A stretch of 64,000 bases of DNA from Bradyrhizobium xenonodulans (GCF_027594865.1 NZ_CP089391.1:4308501-4372500), one strand, 5' to 3'; positions 1 through 10,457 are shown, numbered from the stretch's first letter. Made by a program: numbers and translations. The notes: a model not told the origin generated them from the letters alone.

Positions 1-220
1 GGGCGCGGCGCTTGACCAGAAAAGACCTCACCAGCCATTCGAGCATCACCGCCAGGACCATGACGGCCAGCGCGGTGAGCACAATAGGCTGGGCGATGTT
101 CCGTGCCAGCTGCTCACCGGCAAAGAACGCAGAGTGAAGAAAATCGAGCCCAATCGGATTGAGCGCGACGACGGCTCCAAGCAGCAGCGACATCCATGGC
201 CAGCGGGTACGGACATGCAA
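1..220 (-). CDS. small membrane protein, 3' end cut by the window edge
   Basis: A minus-strand reading frame stays open from about position 220 to the left edge. It encodes two hydrophobic stretches: one after the in-frame ATG at 191-193 (MSLLLGAVVALNPIGL) and one near the edge (VLTALAVMVLAVMLEWLV). The start is uncertain: TTG at 218-220 or ATG at 191-193. It lies just after the pdhC stop on the same strand, so it is probably co-transcribed with the pyruvate dehydrogenase genes. I cannot assign a function. In related genomes lpd (dihydrolipoamide dehydrogenase) commonly follows, but that would lie outside this window. Confidence 0.5.
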   Translation of the reverse strand, partial: MHVRTRWPWMSLLLGAVVALNPIGLDFLHSAFFAGEQLARNIAQPIVLTALAVMVLAVMLEWLVRSFLVKRRA

Positions 221-242
221 GATCGCCCCCTCCGCCGCCGCG

Positions 243-1592
243 TCAGACCATCATCATCACAGGGTTTTCGATCAGCTGCTTGAAGGCGCCGATCAGCTCG
301 GCGCCGAGCGCGCCGTCGATGGCGCGGTGATCGCAGGACAAGGTCACGCTCATCATGTTCGCGATCTCGATCTTGCCGCCGCGCACGACGGGCCGCTCCT
401 CGCTGGTGCCGACCGCGAGGATGGTCGCATGCGGCGGGTTGATCACGGCGGTGAAGTGGCTGATGCCGAACATGCCGAGGTTCGAGACAGCCGTCGTGCC
501 GCCCTGGTACTCTTCGGGCTTCAGCTTGCGCGAGCGAGCGCGTGTCGCAAAATCCTTCATCTCGTTGGAGATGGTCGAGAGCGTCTTGGTCTCGGCCTTG
601 CGGATGATCGGCGTGATCAGCCCGCCGGGCATCGCCACGGCAACGCCGACGTCGGAATGATGGTGCTTGACCATGCCGGATTCGGTCCAGCTCACATTGC
701 AGTTCGGGATCTTCTGGAGCGCCACCGCCATCGCCTTGATGACGAAGTCGTTGACCGAGATCTTGTAGAGCGGCTTCTTTTCCTTGTCCTTGGGCGCAGC
801 GGCGTTGATCTCCTCGCGGGCAGCGAGCAGCTTGCCGATGTCGCAGTCGATGGTGAGGTAGAAGTGCGGGACGTTCTGGATCGACGCGGTCAGGCGCTGC
901 GCAATGGTGCGGCGCATGCCGTCATGCGGGACGACCTCGTAGGAGCCTGGCTCGAACAGCGACAGGATCTGCTTGTCCGACATGGTCGGCGCGATCGAGG
1001 GTGCACCTGATGGCGCCGCGGCGGGCGCCTTGAGGCCCTTGCCGGACTTGGCCTGCTCGACGTCGCGCGCCACCACGCGGCCGTGCGGGCCGGTGCCTGT
1101 CACCATCGACACATCGATGCCGGCGTCCTTGGCCAGACGCCGCGCCAGCGGCGATGAGAACACGCGGCCAGCATGGCCGTTGCCTTGCGCGGCCGGAGCG
1201 GCGGCCTGCGGCGCAGGGGCCGCGGCGGGCGACGGGGCGGCCTTGGGCGCGGGCGCCGGTGCAGCAGCGGGAGCTTCAGCAGGCTTCTCGGCTTTCGGCG
1301 GTGCGGCCGAAGCGCTGGGCTTGGCGGCCCCCGCGGCCTTCACGTCCTCACCCTCGCCGGCCAGCACCGCGATCACGTCGTTGACCGGCACGTCCTGCGT
1401 GCCCTCGGGCACCAGGATCTTGGCGATCGTGCCCTCATCGATGGCCTCGACCTCCATGGTGGCCTTGTCGGTCTCGATCTCGGCGATGACGTCGCCGGAT
1501 TTGACCTTGTCGCCTTCCTTCTTCAGCCACTTGGCGAGGTTGCCCTTCTCCATCGTTGGCGAAAGAGCGGGCATCAGGATGTTGATGGGCAT
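243..1592 (-). CDS. pdhC: pyruvate dehydrogenase E2, dihydrolipoamide acetyltransferase
   Basis: This is the E2 core of the pyruvate dehydrogenase complex, which transfers acetyl groups from lipoamide to CoA in the cytoplasm. The 449-aa protein has one N-terminal lipoyl domain with the lipoylated lysine at about K43 ([11 protein letters not shown]), then an Ala/Pro linker at about 85-140. The peripheral subunit-binding domain is at about 144-180 (SPLARRLAKDAGID), followed by the catalytic domain ending in the active-site motif CDHRAIDG (about H422 and D426). The length is normal for an alphaproteobacterial E2. It is the distal recognised gene of the pdhA-pdhB operon, separated from pdhB by two small genes. 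Confidence 0.97.
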   Translation of the reverse strand: MPINILMPALSPTMEKGNLAKWLKKEGDKVKSGDVIAEIETDKATMEVEAIDEGTIAKILVPEGTQDVPVNDVIAVLAGEGEDVKAAGAAKPSASAAPPKAEKPAEAPAAAPAPAPKAAPSPAAAPAPQAAAPAAQGNGHAGRVFSSPLARRLAKDAGIDVSMVTGTGPHGRVVARDVEQAKSGKGLKAPAAAPSGAPSIAPTMSDKQILSLFEPGSYEVVPHDGMRRTIAQRLTASIQNVPHFYLTIDCDIGKLLAAREEINAAAPKDKEKKPLYKISVNDFVIKAMAVALQKIPNCNVSWTESGMVKHHHSDVGVAVAMPGGLITPIIRKAETKTLSTISNEMKDFATRARSRKLKPEEYQGGTTAVSNLGMFGISHFTAVINPPHATILAVGTSEERPVVRGGKIEIANMMSVTLSCDHRAIDGALGAELIGAFKQLIENPVMMMV

Positions 1593-1654
1593 GCTGACCT
1601 CACGAAGAACTTCTCAAAACGTCGTCCCCGGGAGCGAGGACGAACAGACCAGGT

Positions 1655-2107
1655 TTAGTTGCCGATGTCGCCCTGCCACAGGCGCTCATTGGCAGGATTG
1701 GAACGCCAGTTCTTCATCATGGTGATGGAGCGGTCGTCCGCAAGATCGATCCAGGGGATGCCGAACTTGTCGAGGATGTCCTTGGAGCCCTCGAAGGTGA
1801 CGGATTCCCCGATCACCACGAGCTTGACCTTGAACAAACCGAGCGCGCCGGCACACATCGAGCATGGCGACAGCGTGGTGTACATGACTGTGTCGTGGAA
1901 CGAGATCGCGCCGGCTTCGCGCAGGCAGCTCATCTCGCCGTGCAGGATCGGATTGTTCTCCTGCACGCGATTGTTGTGGCCGCGGGCGATGATCTTGTCG
2001 CCGCGCGTCAGCACCGCACCGATCGGCAGGCCGCCCTGCGCGATCGAGGCTTCGGCCTCGCGGATCGCCTCCAGCATGAAATCGAAATGGTGAGCTTCGA
2101 CTGCCAC
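1655..2107 (-). CDS. nucleoside/cytosine deaminase family protein
   Basis: This 150-aa zinc-dependent deaminase of the CDA superfamily has the zinc/catalytic motifs HGEMSCLREA (HxE) and PCSMCAGAL (PCxxC). The overall pattern (GRGHN-like RGHNNRVQ, TTLSPCSMC, C-terminal WQGDIG) resembles fungal-type cytosine deaminase more than bacterial TadA. The likely reaction is therefore cytosine or a related amino-heterocycle to its keto form; the substrate is inferred. It starts two bases after the stop of the DUF5076 gene and lies upstream of pdhC, so it is embedded in the pdh operon. Another possibility is guanine deaminase or a different small-molecule deaminase. Confidence 0.85.
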   Translation of the reverse strand: MAVEAHHFDFMLEAIREAEASIAQGGLPIGAVLTRGDKIIARGHNNRVQENNPILHGEMSCLREAGAISFHDTVMYTTLSPCSMCAGALGLFKVKLVVIGESVTFEGSKDILDKFGIPWIDLADDRSITMMKNWRSNPANERLWQGDIGN

Positions 2108-2109
2108 GG

Positions 2110-2412
2110 TCAGTGCCCCTTGCCGCGCGGCGTCGTGGTGCCGGTGTCGGTCGGACGCTCGATCTCCGCCTGGAACATCTCCAGGATCCGATTCAAGGCG
2201 TCCTCCTCAGTATATTCGCTCTCGCGCGCATAGGCGCGTGCGGCGTGGCGGGCGAGATCGACCAGCAGCAGGCCCCACATGTCGGGCTCCTCGAAGGCCC
2301 GCTGGAACGCCATCGACAGCCCGCCATCCAGCACGAACACGCGCAGGATCTCGACCGCGTCGTCGCGGGTCATGACGTCGGGCGGCAGTGGCTGCTCCTT
2401 CGGGCCCGCCAT
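2110..2412 (-). CDS. DUF5076-type small protein
   Basis: This 100-aa protein has no signal peptide or membrane segment. It is mostly alpha-helical in character (DAVEILRVFVLDGGLSM, then DLARHAARAYARE) with an acidic middle part and a basic Thr-rich tail. Its sequence pattern fits the DUF5076 family of small alphaproteobacterial proteins. It sits three bases downstream of pdhB and two bases upstream of the deaminase gene, so translation is probably coupled within the pdh operon. The function is unknown; conserved position would suggest a link to pyruvate dehydrogenase, but that is inference. Confidence 0.75.
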   Translation of the reverse strand: MAGPKEQPLPPDVMTRDDAVEILRVFVLDGGLSMAFQRAFEEPDMWGLLLVDLARHAARAYARESEYTEEDALNRILEMFQAEIERPTDTGTTTPRGKGH

Positions 2413-2415
2413 GGT

Positions 2416-3804
<1,389 letters not shown>

Positions 3805-3832
3805 ATCGACTCCAAAGAAAGCTTGCGCGCGT

Positions 3833-4855
3833 TCAGCGGTAAACGTCAGTCCAGAGCTCGGCAGCATCCGGCTCGGGATCGTGCTGGGCAAAGTCGGCAG
3901 ACGCGTTGACGATGTCGCGCACCTCGGCGTCGATCGCCTTGAGGTCCTGCTCGCTGACCTTGGCCGCGAGCAGGCGGTTGCGCACCTGCTCGATCGGGTC
4001 CTGGTCGTGGCGGACCTTCTCGACCTCCTCGCGCGTGCGATATTTTGCAGGGTCGGACATCGAGTGGCCACGATAGCGGTAGGTCTGCATTTCGAGAATG
4101 AAGGGGCCCTTGCCGGCGCGGCACCAGGCCGCCGCCTCCTCGGCCGCGGCCTTGACAGCGCGGACGTCCATGCCGTCGACCTGCTTGCCGGGGATGTTGA
4201 AGGACGCGCCGCGCTTGGAGAAATCCTGCTGGGCCGACGCGCGCGAGACCGAAGTGCCCATGGCGTAGCGGTTGTTCTCGATGACGAAGATCACCGGCAG
4301 CTTCCAGAGCTCCGCCATGTTGAAGCTCTCATAGACCTGGCCCTGGTTTGCCGCACCGTCGCCGAAATAGGTGACGCTGACATTGTCGTTGCCGCGATAG
4401 TGATTGGCGAAGGCCAGACCCGTGCCGAGCGAGACCTGGGCGCCGACGATGCCGTGACCGCCGTAAAAGTGCTTCTCCTTGCTGAACATGTGCATGGAGC
4501 CGCCCTTGCCCTTGGAATAGCCGCCGCGGCGGCCCGTGAGCTCGGCCATGACGCCGTTGGCGTCCATGCCGGTGGCAAGCATATGGCCGTGATCGCGATA
4601 GCCGGTGATGACCTGATCGCCCTCCTTGAGGGCCATCTGCATGCCGACCACCACGGCCTCCTGGCCGATATAGAGATGGCAGAAACCGCCGATCGCACCC
4701 ATGCCGTAGAGCTGGCCGGCCTTTTCCTCAAACCGCCGGATCAGGAGCATCTCGCGGAGCGCCTTGAGCTCCTGCTCTTTGGTGAATTCCGGGGGCGAGC
4801 CGCCGTCGGTCTTGTCCTGTGCAGCGCCTGCGGCGGCTTTCTTGGGTGCGGCCAT
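3833..4855 (-). CDS. pdhA: pyruvate dehydrogenase E1 alpha subunit
   Basis: This 340-aa thiamine-diphosphate-binding alpha subunit acts with PdhB. It carries the ThDP motif [17 protein letters not shown]...ENN and the regulatory-loop-like segment [15 protein letters not shown] typical of E1 alpha. The N-terminus starts with a Lys/Ala-rich tail ([10 protein letters not shown]) before the conserved [19 protein letters not shown]. It is the first gene of the pdh operon on the minus strand. The 250 bases upstream (4856-5109) hold no other gene and presumably carry the promoter, though I see no clear -35/-10 pair. Confidence 0.97.
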   Translation of the reverse strand: MAAPKKAAAGAAQDKTDGGSPPEFTKEQELKALREMLLIRRFEEKAGQLYGMGAIGGFCHLYIGQEAVVVGMQMALKEGDQVITGYRDHGHMLATGMDANGVMAELTGRRGGYSKGKGGSMHMFSKEKHFYGGHGIVGAQVSLGTGLAFANHYRGNDNVSVTYFGDGAANQGQVYESFNMAELWKLPVIFVIENNRYAMGTSVSRASAQQDFSKRGASFNIPGKQVDGMDVRAVKAAAEEAAAWCRAGKGPFILEMQTYRYRGHSMSDPAKYRTREEVEKVRHDQDPIEQVRNRLLAAKVSEQDLKAIDAEVRDIVNASADFAQHDPEPDAAELWTDVYR

Positions 4856-5109
4856 GGGAATTCCGGGTCAGAGAAAACTTCAGCCCTCTCTAACCCAAGT
4901 CAAACGCCGTTGGAAAGCACCGCGGCGGCATGGCACGACTTTCATTATGCCGCACTGCAACGTGGCCGAAACTTTGCAAAACCTTTGGGCTTGATCAGGC
5001 AACTTTAGCTCACGCCTCAGTGAAGGAGGCACGAGCAGCCGACGCAAGGAAATTCGGGCCGCTCATCCGCGGGTCCGAGCCCTCGCGCGTGCCCGATTCG
5101 CCGCGCCGC

Positions 5110-6462
5110 CTACCAGCCCAGCTCGCGCAAATACGCTGCACGGGCCGCAACGCCGGTATGCGTGAAATCGGTGAAGACCCCGTCGACGCCGAGACGGAAG
5201 AATTTGAGATATTCAAGGCCGGGATCGCCGCGATAATCGGCCGCGAGATATTTCTTCTCGTTGCGGAACGTGAAGACGTGCACGAACAGGCCGAGCTTGT
5301 GCGCGTCGGCGATCAGGCTGGTCGCCTCCTGCGTCGAAGCGTCCGGCGTCGATCCCTTGTAGGGTGTGCCGTCGGCGTTGCTGTCCTTCCACGGCGCAAT
5401 CTTGAGCGGAACGATATAGGCCTTCCACGGACCGATACCGTCGGCATAGGTCTTGATCTCGGCAAGGCCCTCAGGCGTCAGCATCGCATCGTACAGACGC
5501 GCATCGCCCGCGGCCGTCCAGTCGAACGGACGCGAATTGGTGATGTTGTCGAGCAGCACCTTGCCGGTCTTGAAGTCGATGCCGTTACCGTCAATGAGCT
5601 GGACCTGCCGGGTCTGAAGCCCATGGCTGCGCATATATTTGAGGCTGCCGGGCTCGAAGCTCTGAACCAGGATCGGCGCGTCCTTGGTGTTGAGGCCGTT
5701 CTCCCCAATGATCTTGATCAGGGCATCCTCGAGCGGACGGCTGCCGGGCGCGCCGCAGCCGTTCGCGATCGCCTGAGCATTGTTCCAGGTCGGGTTCTTG
5801 GTCTCGGGATAGACGAGGATGGAACGTCCGGTCTCCTTGCTCCTGGCCTTGGCGATGTCGATGACGTCCTGGAAACTGATGACCGGGAATTTGCCGTTGA
5901 AGACTTTTGGCCGCTCGTTGGCCGCATCATAGGTGGTGCCGCCGATCCAGCTCTTCAGCTCGGCCATGGTGAAATCGGTGACCGACCAGTCATTGGTATG
6001 GTCTTCGCCATCCACGATCAGTGACTTCAGCACCGATTTGGGATCGGCCGGATCGGTGAGATCCGTGAGGTAGTCGGCAGGCGTGCCGGTCGCAGACGGG
6101 GCCTTGACGCGCACACCTGATACCGTGCGCTTGCGGGCCGCAACGGCCGCATTGGTCTTCGCCACCTCCGTAACATTGGTGTTGTCGCTCAGCCAGGGAT
6201 TATGACGCACGACCAGAACGCAATCCTTGGTCAGGTGCAAATCCTCTTCGAGCGCGTCGGTTCCCAGCGCAGCGGCGAGGTCATACGAGGCCTCGGTCTC
6301 TTCAGCGACCAGTCCCGGCAGGCCGCGATGGCCGAGGATCAGTGGCGGCTTGCCGTCGACGGTCAGGAAGGGTTTTGCGCCTGATGGCGCCGGGCCGGAC
6401 TGTGCGAAGGCCATCGACAGCGGCAGCAGGGCCACGCCGAACAGCATCGCTCCAATACGCAT
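5110..6462 (-). CDS. periplasmic glycerophosphodiester phosphodiesterase family protein
   Basis: This GDPD-family enzyme is expected to hydrolyse glycerophosphodiesters to glycerol-3-phosphate and an alcohol in the periplasm. I chose the ATG at 6460-6462 because MRIGAMLFGVALLPLSMAFA is a signal peptide; in-frame starts up to 6516 would add a charged stretch before it. The TIM-barrel motifs are present: LGHRGLPG near the mature N-terminus with ALEEDLHLTKDCVLVVRHN following, and the C-terminal GVDGVFTDFTHTG. At about 450 aa it is longer than cytosolic UgpQ and similar to GlpQ-type secreted enzymes. It stands alone, on the same strand as but well separated from pdhA. Confidence 0.88.
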   Translation of the reverse strand: MRIGAMLFGVALLPLSMAFAQSGPAPSGAKPFLTVDGKPPLILGHRGLPGLVAEETEASYDLAAALGTDALEEDLHLTKDCVLVVRHNPWLSDNTNVTEVAKTNAAVAARKRTVSGVRVKAPSATGTPADYLTDLTDPADPKSVLKSLIVDGEDHTNDWSVTDFTMAELKSWIGGTTYDAANERPKVFNGKFPVISFQDVIDIAKARSKETGRSILVYPETKNPTWNNAQAIANGCGAPGSRPLEDALIKIIGENGLNTKDAPILVQSFEPGSLKYMRSHGLQTRQVQLIDGNGIDFKTGKVLLDNITNSRPFDWTAAGDARLYDAMLTPEGLAEIKTYADGIGPWKAYIVPLKIAPWKDSNADGTPYKGSTPDASTQEATSLIADAHKLGLFVHVFTFRNEKKYLAADYRGDPGLEYLKFFRLGVDGVFTDFTHTGVAARAAYLRELGW

Positions 6463-6601
6463 TGACCGTCCTGAACGACCGTCCCGCATCACCAAGCCTC
6501 CGTCTTTGCCTGGCATTGCCGCGAATGCCAGCAGCGCCGACCCCGAATGGGAGCGGCGCTGCCGTCTTGTCGCAAGACTCTGACAGTGGGATGACGGGGC
6601 C

Positions 6602-6625
6602 GGGCGGCGCAGATTTGCGCCGCCC
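6602..6625 (-). terminator. hairpin after the aldehyde dehydrogenase gene
   Basis: A perfect 10-bp inverted repeat (GGGCGGCGCA / TGCGCCGCCC) with a 4-nt loop lies 22 bases past the aldehyde dehydrogenase stop. There is no run of T after it, so it may act as a weak or Rho-assisted terminator, or as an mRNA-stabilising hairpin. Confidence 0.5.
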
Positions 6626-6647
6626 TCTCCTGTCCGATCCTGCCCGA

Positions 6648-8165
6648 TCAGAAGAAGCCGAGCTTCTTGGGGCTGTAGCTGACCAGCAGGTTCTTGGTCT
6701 GCTGGTAGTGATCGAGCATCATCTTGTGGGTCTCGCGACCGACGCCCGACTGCTTGTAGCCACCGAACGCAGCATGCGCGGGATAGGCATGGTAGCAGTT
6801 GGTCCAGACGCGGCCGGCCTGGATCTCCCGGCCGAAGCGGTAGCAGCGATTGGCATCGCGGCTCCAGACGCCGGCGCCGAGGCCGTAGAGCGTGTCGTTG
6901 GCGATCGCAAGCGCCTCCTCGTCGGTCTTGAAGGTCGTGACCGAGACGACGGGGCCGAAGATCTCCTCCTGGAAGATGCGCATCTTGTTGTGGCCCTCGA
7001 ACACGGTCGGCTGGACGTAGAAGCCGCCGGCGAGATCGCCGGCGAGCTCGGCGCGTCCGCCGCCGGCCAGCACCTTGGCGCCCTCCTGCTTGCCGATGTC
7101 GATGTAGGAGAGAATTTTCGCAAGCTGCTCGCCGGAGGCCTGCGCACCGATCATGGTGGCGGCGTCGCGCGGGTCGCCCTGCTTGATCGCGGCGACGCGC
7201 TTCAGCGCCCGCTCCATGAAGCGGTCGTAGATGTCGGCGTGGACCAGCGCCCGGCTCGGACAGGTGCAGACCTCGCCCTGGTTCAGCGCGAACATGACGA
7301 AGCCTTCGATCGCCTTGTCGAAGAAATCATCGTCCTCGGCCGTGACGTCGTTGAAGAAGATGTTCGGCGACTTGCCGCCGAGCTCCAGCGTCACCGGGAT
7401 CAGGTTCTGGCTGGCATATTGCATGATCAGCCGGCCCGTTGTGGTCTCGCCGGTGAAGGCGATTTTTGCAATCCGCGGGCTGGAGGCGAGCGGCTTGCCG
7501 GCTTCAAGGCCAAAGCCGTTGACGATGTTGAGGACGCCGGGCGGCAGCAGATCGCCGATGATCTCGGCCCAGACCATGATCGAGGCCGGGGTCTGCTCGG
7601 CGGGCTTGAGCACCACGCAATTGCCGGCGGCGAGCGCGGGCGCGAGCTTCCAGCACGCCATCAGCAGCGGGAAGTTCCAGGGAATGATCTGGCCGACCAC
7701 GCCAAGTGGCTCGTGGAAATGATAGGCAATGGTGTCATGGTCGATCTCGCCGATCGAGCCTTCCTGGGCGCGCACCACGCCGGCGAAATAGCGGAAATGA
7801 TCGATGGCGAGCGGGATGTCGGCGGCGCGGGTCTCGCGGATCGGCTTGCCGTTGTCCCAGGTCTCGGCGATCGCGAGGCGCTCGAGATTCTCTTCCATGC
7901 GGTCGGCGATCCGGTTCAGGATCGCGGCGCGCTCGGCGACGCTGGTGCGGCCCCAGGCGGCCTTCGCGGCGTGCGCCGCATCGAGGGCCGCCTCGATGTC
8001 CTGCGCGTCGGAGCGCGCAATCTTGCAGACGACCTGGCCGTTCACCGGCGAGGCGTTGTCGAAATACTTGCCGGAGATCGGCGCGACGAACTTGCCGCCG
8101 ATGAAATTGTCGTAGCGTTCGGCGAAGGGAACTTTGGTGACGCTGAGGAATTCCACCTTGTTCAT
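6648..8165 (-). CDS. NAD(P)-dependent aldehyde dehydrogenase (AldB/ExaC type)
   Basis: This 505-aa enzyme of the ALDH superfamily oxidises aldehydes such as acetaldehyde to the acid. It has the Rossmann motif [12 protein letters not shown], the general-base segment [12 protein letters not shown] and the catalytic cysteine in [14 protein letters not shown]. The N-terminus [18 protein letters not shown] and the full length match the AldB/ExaC acetaldehyde dehydrogenase subgroup. A GAF/Fis-type regulator gene lies immediately upstream on the same strand, and a perfect palindrome (8281-8300) lies between them. That context suggests induction by an alcohol, aldehyde or acetoin-like signal; the exact substrate is not decidable from sequence. 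Confidence 0.92.
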   Translation of the reverse strand: MNKVEFLSVTKVPFAERYDNFIGGKFVAPISGKYFDNASPVNGQVVCKIARSDAQDIEAALDAAHAAKAAWGRTSVAERAAILNRIADRMEENLERLAIAETWDNGKPIRETRAADIPLAIDHFRYFAGVVRAQEGSIGEIDHDTIAYHFHEPLGVVGQIIPWNFPLLMACWKLAPALAAGNCVVLKPAEQTPASIMVWAEIIGDLLPPGVLNIVNGFGLEAGKPLASSPRIAKIAFTGETTTGRLIMQYASQNLIPVTLELGGKSPNIFFNDVTAEDDDFFDKAIEGFVMFALNQGEVCTCPSRALVHADIYDRFMERALKRVAAIKQGDPRDAATMIGAQASGEQLAKILSYIDIGKQEGAKVLAGGGRAELAGDLAGGFYVQPTVFEGHNKMRIFQEEIFGPVVSVTTFKTDEEALAIANDTLYGLGAGVWSRDANRCYRFGREIQAGRVWTNCYHAYPAHAAFGGYKQSGVGRETHKMMLDHYQQTKNLLVSYSPKKLGFF

Positions 8166-8280
8166 TGATCACTCCCGATGTTTGCTGTTTGCGCAATTCG
8201 TCGCGTGCTCGCGACTTGCGCCAACGATCTCGCGGGAGGTGTTTTCTGTCAGCCCGGGGGAAAGCGATGGTCGGGCGCAC

Positions 8281-8300
8281 CTGTCGCAGTTCTGCGACAG
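8281..8300. promoter_or_regulatory. perfect palindrome upstream of the aldehyde dehydrogenase, candidate operator
   Basis: CTGTCGCAG-TT-CTGCGACAG is a perfect 9-bp inverted repeat. It lies 116 bp upstream of the aldehyde dehydrogenase start and just after the stop of the GAF/Fis regulator gene. The position and symmetry suit a dimeric Fis-type activator. It could instead be a terminator stem for the regulator gene, but no T-run follows. Confidence 0.5.
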
Positions 8301-8309
8301 TCGCTCGGG

Positions 8310-9272
8310 CTACACGCGCAGCTCGAACCGCTTCAGCTTCCGGTGCAGCGTGGCACGGCTGACGCCCAGGGCCTTGGCGGCCGCGGACACATTGCCGCCG
8401 GCGCGGAGCAGCGCGCGCTGCAGCACCGCGCGCTGGCCGCCGGCAAGGTGATCACGTGCCGTATCGCCGCCGAGCAGATCCGCCGCGGGGACCGGCCGCA
8501 ACGCCCTGCCCGGCGCGATCCCAAGTCCCGCCCGGGCGGACCGTGTCGCACCGATCACGAGATCGTCCGCATCGACCGCGACGAGGCCGATGGACTGGCC
8601 GTCGGCGCCTTGCGTCAGCACGATGCGGGCATGGGCGAAGGCATGGCGAAACAGATCAGCCTCGATGCGCCTTGCCGCCTCGCCGGCCGCCAGCGCGATC
8701 AGGCTGGAGAACGCATCGGTACGGTCGGCACGGCAGGAAGAAACGTCGAGCACGCCGGCAAAGGCCGCCTCATGGTCGTAGATCGGAACGGCGGTGCAGC
8801 TCAGAAGCGTGTTGCGGGTGAAGAAATGCTGGTCGCGATCAATTGTCAGCGGCCGCTGCTCGACGACGCAGGTGCCGATGCCGTTGGTTCCTTCATGCTC
8901 CTCGCTCCAGAGCGCACCGGTCCACAGGCCCCAGGATTCGAACGTCGCATCGTCCGCCGCCGTGCCGCGGCGGTCGACTGGCACGCCCGCGCCGTCGGCG
9001 AGCAGCACGCAGCAGCCGCTCGCGCCGACTGCCTGATAGAGCCGGTCCATGGCGCCTCGCGCGGCAGCAAGCAGCGGCGCGACGCGCTCGCGCGCCTGCC
9101 GCAGCTCGGCATCGCTCAGCCGCATCGGCGTGCTGCGGCCGGCAGGATCGAGACGATGCAATCGGGACGAACGGCGCCACGAGGCCACGAGCGCGGAGCG
9201 AGCCGCCTGGCCTGACGCAATAGCGGCCTCGACACGGGCCGCGTGATGCCGGGACATTGGCCCATTCATCAC
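8310..9272 (-). CDS. GAF-domain transcriptional regulator with Fis-type HTH, AcoR-like but without an AAA+ domain
   Basis: This 320-aa protein has an N-terminal sensory region with a GAF-like domain (about 70-200, e.g. GASGCCVLLADGAGVPVDRRG and GTNGIGTCVVEQRPLTI). It ends in a Fis-type helix-turn-helix (GNVSAAAKALGVSRATLHRKLKRFEL). This is the layout of AcoR-type acetoin/alcohol regulators, but the central sigma54-activating AAA+ ATPase domain is absent: no GESGTGKE-like Walker A is seen and the length leaves no room. It should therefore not activate sigma54 promoters by ATP hydrolysis. It precedes the aldehyde dehydrogenase on the same strand and is the obvious candidate regulator. Confidence 0.85.
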   Translation of the reverse strand: MMNGPMSRHHAARVEAAIASGQAARSALVASWRRSSRLHRLDPAGRSTPMRLSDAELRQARERVAPLLAAARGAMDRLYQAVGASGCCVLLADGAGVPVDRRGTAADDATFESWGLWTGALWSEEHEGTNGIGTCVVEQRPLTIDRDQHFFTRNTLLSCTAVPIYDHEAAFAGVLDVSSCRADRTDAFSSLIALAAGEAARRIEADLFRHAFAHARIVLTQGADGQSIGLVAVDADDLVIGATRSARAGLGIAPGRALRPVPAADLLGGDTARDHLAGGQRAVLQRALLRAGGNVSAAAKALGVSRATLHRKLKRFELRV

Positions 9273-9487
9273 TGTTTCCTCCGGGTGGCAGTCTAGAACG
9301 TACCGGCGAGGCCCGGTTGATCTGCGTCAAATTCCGGGCGACAGCGACACAAGCCATGAGCCCGCGCCGGCGCTGCCGTCAAGGCGGCCGCCCGGTTCCG
9401 CACCTACGACTTTCGGTAGAATTGATACAAGCCATGCCGGATTCCGGCAGCGGCTTTCGATGCCGGTTTCGGATGGAGCGGAAAGCG

Positions 9488-9805
9488 CTATTTCGCCGGG
9501 ATCATCCGAACGAGATCGTGCGGATTGACGTAGTCGAGCTGGAAGCGCGCCCGCTCGTCCAGCATGTCGGGATCGATCCGCGACGTCCGCAGCAGCGAGA
9601 CGCGCTGCTCGCTCCTGGCGCGCTCGCGCTTGAGCTGGGCGAGCTCGCTGGTCAGCGCGATGATCTCCTGGTCGAGTTCCTGGCGGGCGTTGAGGCCGTA
9701 TTTGCCGGTATAGGCGTTGACGCCGAAATAGCCGACGATGGCGGCCGCCATCGCATAGAGGGCAAGGCCGGTCAGGATCGATTTCAGGCGCGCGCGGGAG
9801 ACCAT
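9488..9805 (-). CDS. ftsB: cell division protein FtsB/DivIC family (septum formation initiator)
   Basis: This small bitopic protein is a divisome component that links FtsL and FtsQ. I chose the ATG at 9803-9805 (MVSRARLKS), giving 105 aa; an earlier in-frame ATG at 9856 would add an atypical 17-residue leader. One membrane segment (LTGLALYAMAAAIVGYFGVNAY) is followed by a coiled coil (LDQEIIALTSELAQLKRERARSEQRVSLL) and a C-terminal LDYVNPHDLVRMIP, as in the alphaproteobacterial family. In relatives ftsB lies between eno and pdhA; here it is on the same strand as both, with accessory genes in between. Confidence 0.9.
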   Translation of the reverse strand: MVSRARLKSILTGLALYAMAAAIVGYFGVNAYTGKYGLNARQELDQEIIALTSELAQLKRERARSEQRVSLLRTSRIDPDMLDERARFQLDYVNPHDLVRMIPAK

Positions 9806-9859
9806 CCTGGGAAGATGGGGCAGCTTGGTTAAGGGAGTGCTAATTGCACCCACCAACAG

Positions 9860-9892
9860 CCGTCATGCCCCAACTTGTCCCGGGCATGACGG
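9860..9892. repeat. intergenic palindrome, possible terminator or dispersed repeat
   Basis: CCGTCATGCCC and GGGCATGACGG form an 11-bp perfect inverted repeat with an 11-nt loop. It lies between the FMN reductase stop (9906) and ftsB. Short palindromes of this 'GTCATGCCC...GGGCATGAC' kind are common intergenic elements in Bradyrhizobiaceae, so it may be a dispersed repeat that doubles as a terminator for the reductase gene. Confidence 0.55.
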
Positions 9893-9905
9893 AGAGTGGT
9901 TGACC

Positions 9906-10457
9906 TCAGCCGTGGTGCTTCGCGACGTGCGCGGCAAAGGCGTCGATATAGGCCTGCAGCACCGGCTTCAGGGAGTCCTTGGTCAGGGTACCCTCCGCAT
10001 CGAAGGCGTCGCCGACCGCGTTCAGATAGGCTTCCGGCTGCTGCATGATCGGGCCGGAAATGCCCGGCAGGATGTTCTGGAGCGTCTTGGCGGCGCTGAC
10101 GCCACCGAGCGGGCCCGGCGAGTTCGAGATGATGCCGACCGGCTTGCCGTTGAACGAGCTCTTGCCGTAGGGCCGCGAGGCGACGTCGATGGCGTTCTTC
10201 AGCACGCCCGGGATGGCGCGGTTGTATTCGGGGGTCACGAAGATGACGCCGTCGGACTTCTGGAGCTTGTCGCGGAAGGCCAGCCAGTCCGCGGGCGGCG
10301 CGCCCTCGAGGTCCTGGTTGAAGAACGAGATGCCCGCCGGCGTGACGACATCGAGCTTGAGCGAGGCCGGCGCGAGCTTTGCCAGCGCATTGGCGATCTT
10401 CAGCGAGAAGCTGTCCTTGCGCAGGCTGCCGGCGATCGTGACGATGTTGTAGGCCAT
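9906..10457 (-). CDS. NADPH-dependent FMN reductase
   Basis: This 183-aa flavodoxin-fold protein reduces FMN or quinones with NAD(P)H. I chose the ATG at 10455-10457 (MAYNIVTIAGSLRKDSF) because the family starts directly with the first beta strand and the phosphate-binding loop GSLRKDS. Further motifs are TPEYNRAIPGVLKNAIDVASRPYG and GIISNSPGPLGG, typical of the ArsH/YieF-like group. Residues upstream of this start are not family-like. It appears monocistronic; the palindrome at 9860-9892 lies just beyond its stop. Confidence 0.9.
   Translation of the reverse strand: MAYNIVTIAGSLRKDSFSLKIANALAKLAPASLKLDVVTPAGISFFNQDLEGAPPADWLAFRDKLQKSDGVIFVTPEYNRAIPGVLKNAIDVASRPYGKSSFNGKPVGIISNSPGPLGGVSAAKTLQNILPGISGPIMQQPEAYLNAVGDAFDAEGTLTKDSLKPVLQAYIDAFAAHVAKHHG

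Noticed and set aside
6342..8168. 608-codon open frame opposite the aldehyde dehydrogenase
   Set aside because: Antisense to a strongly supported enzyme gene, low-complexity composition, no family motif.
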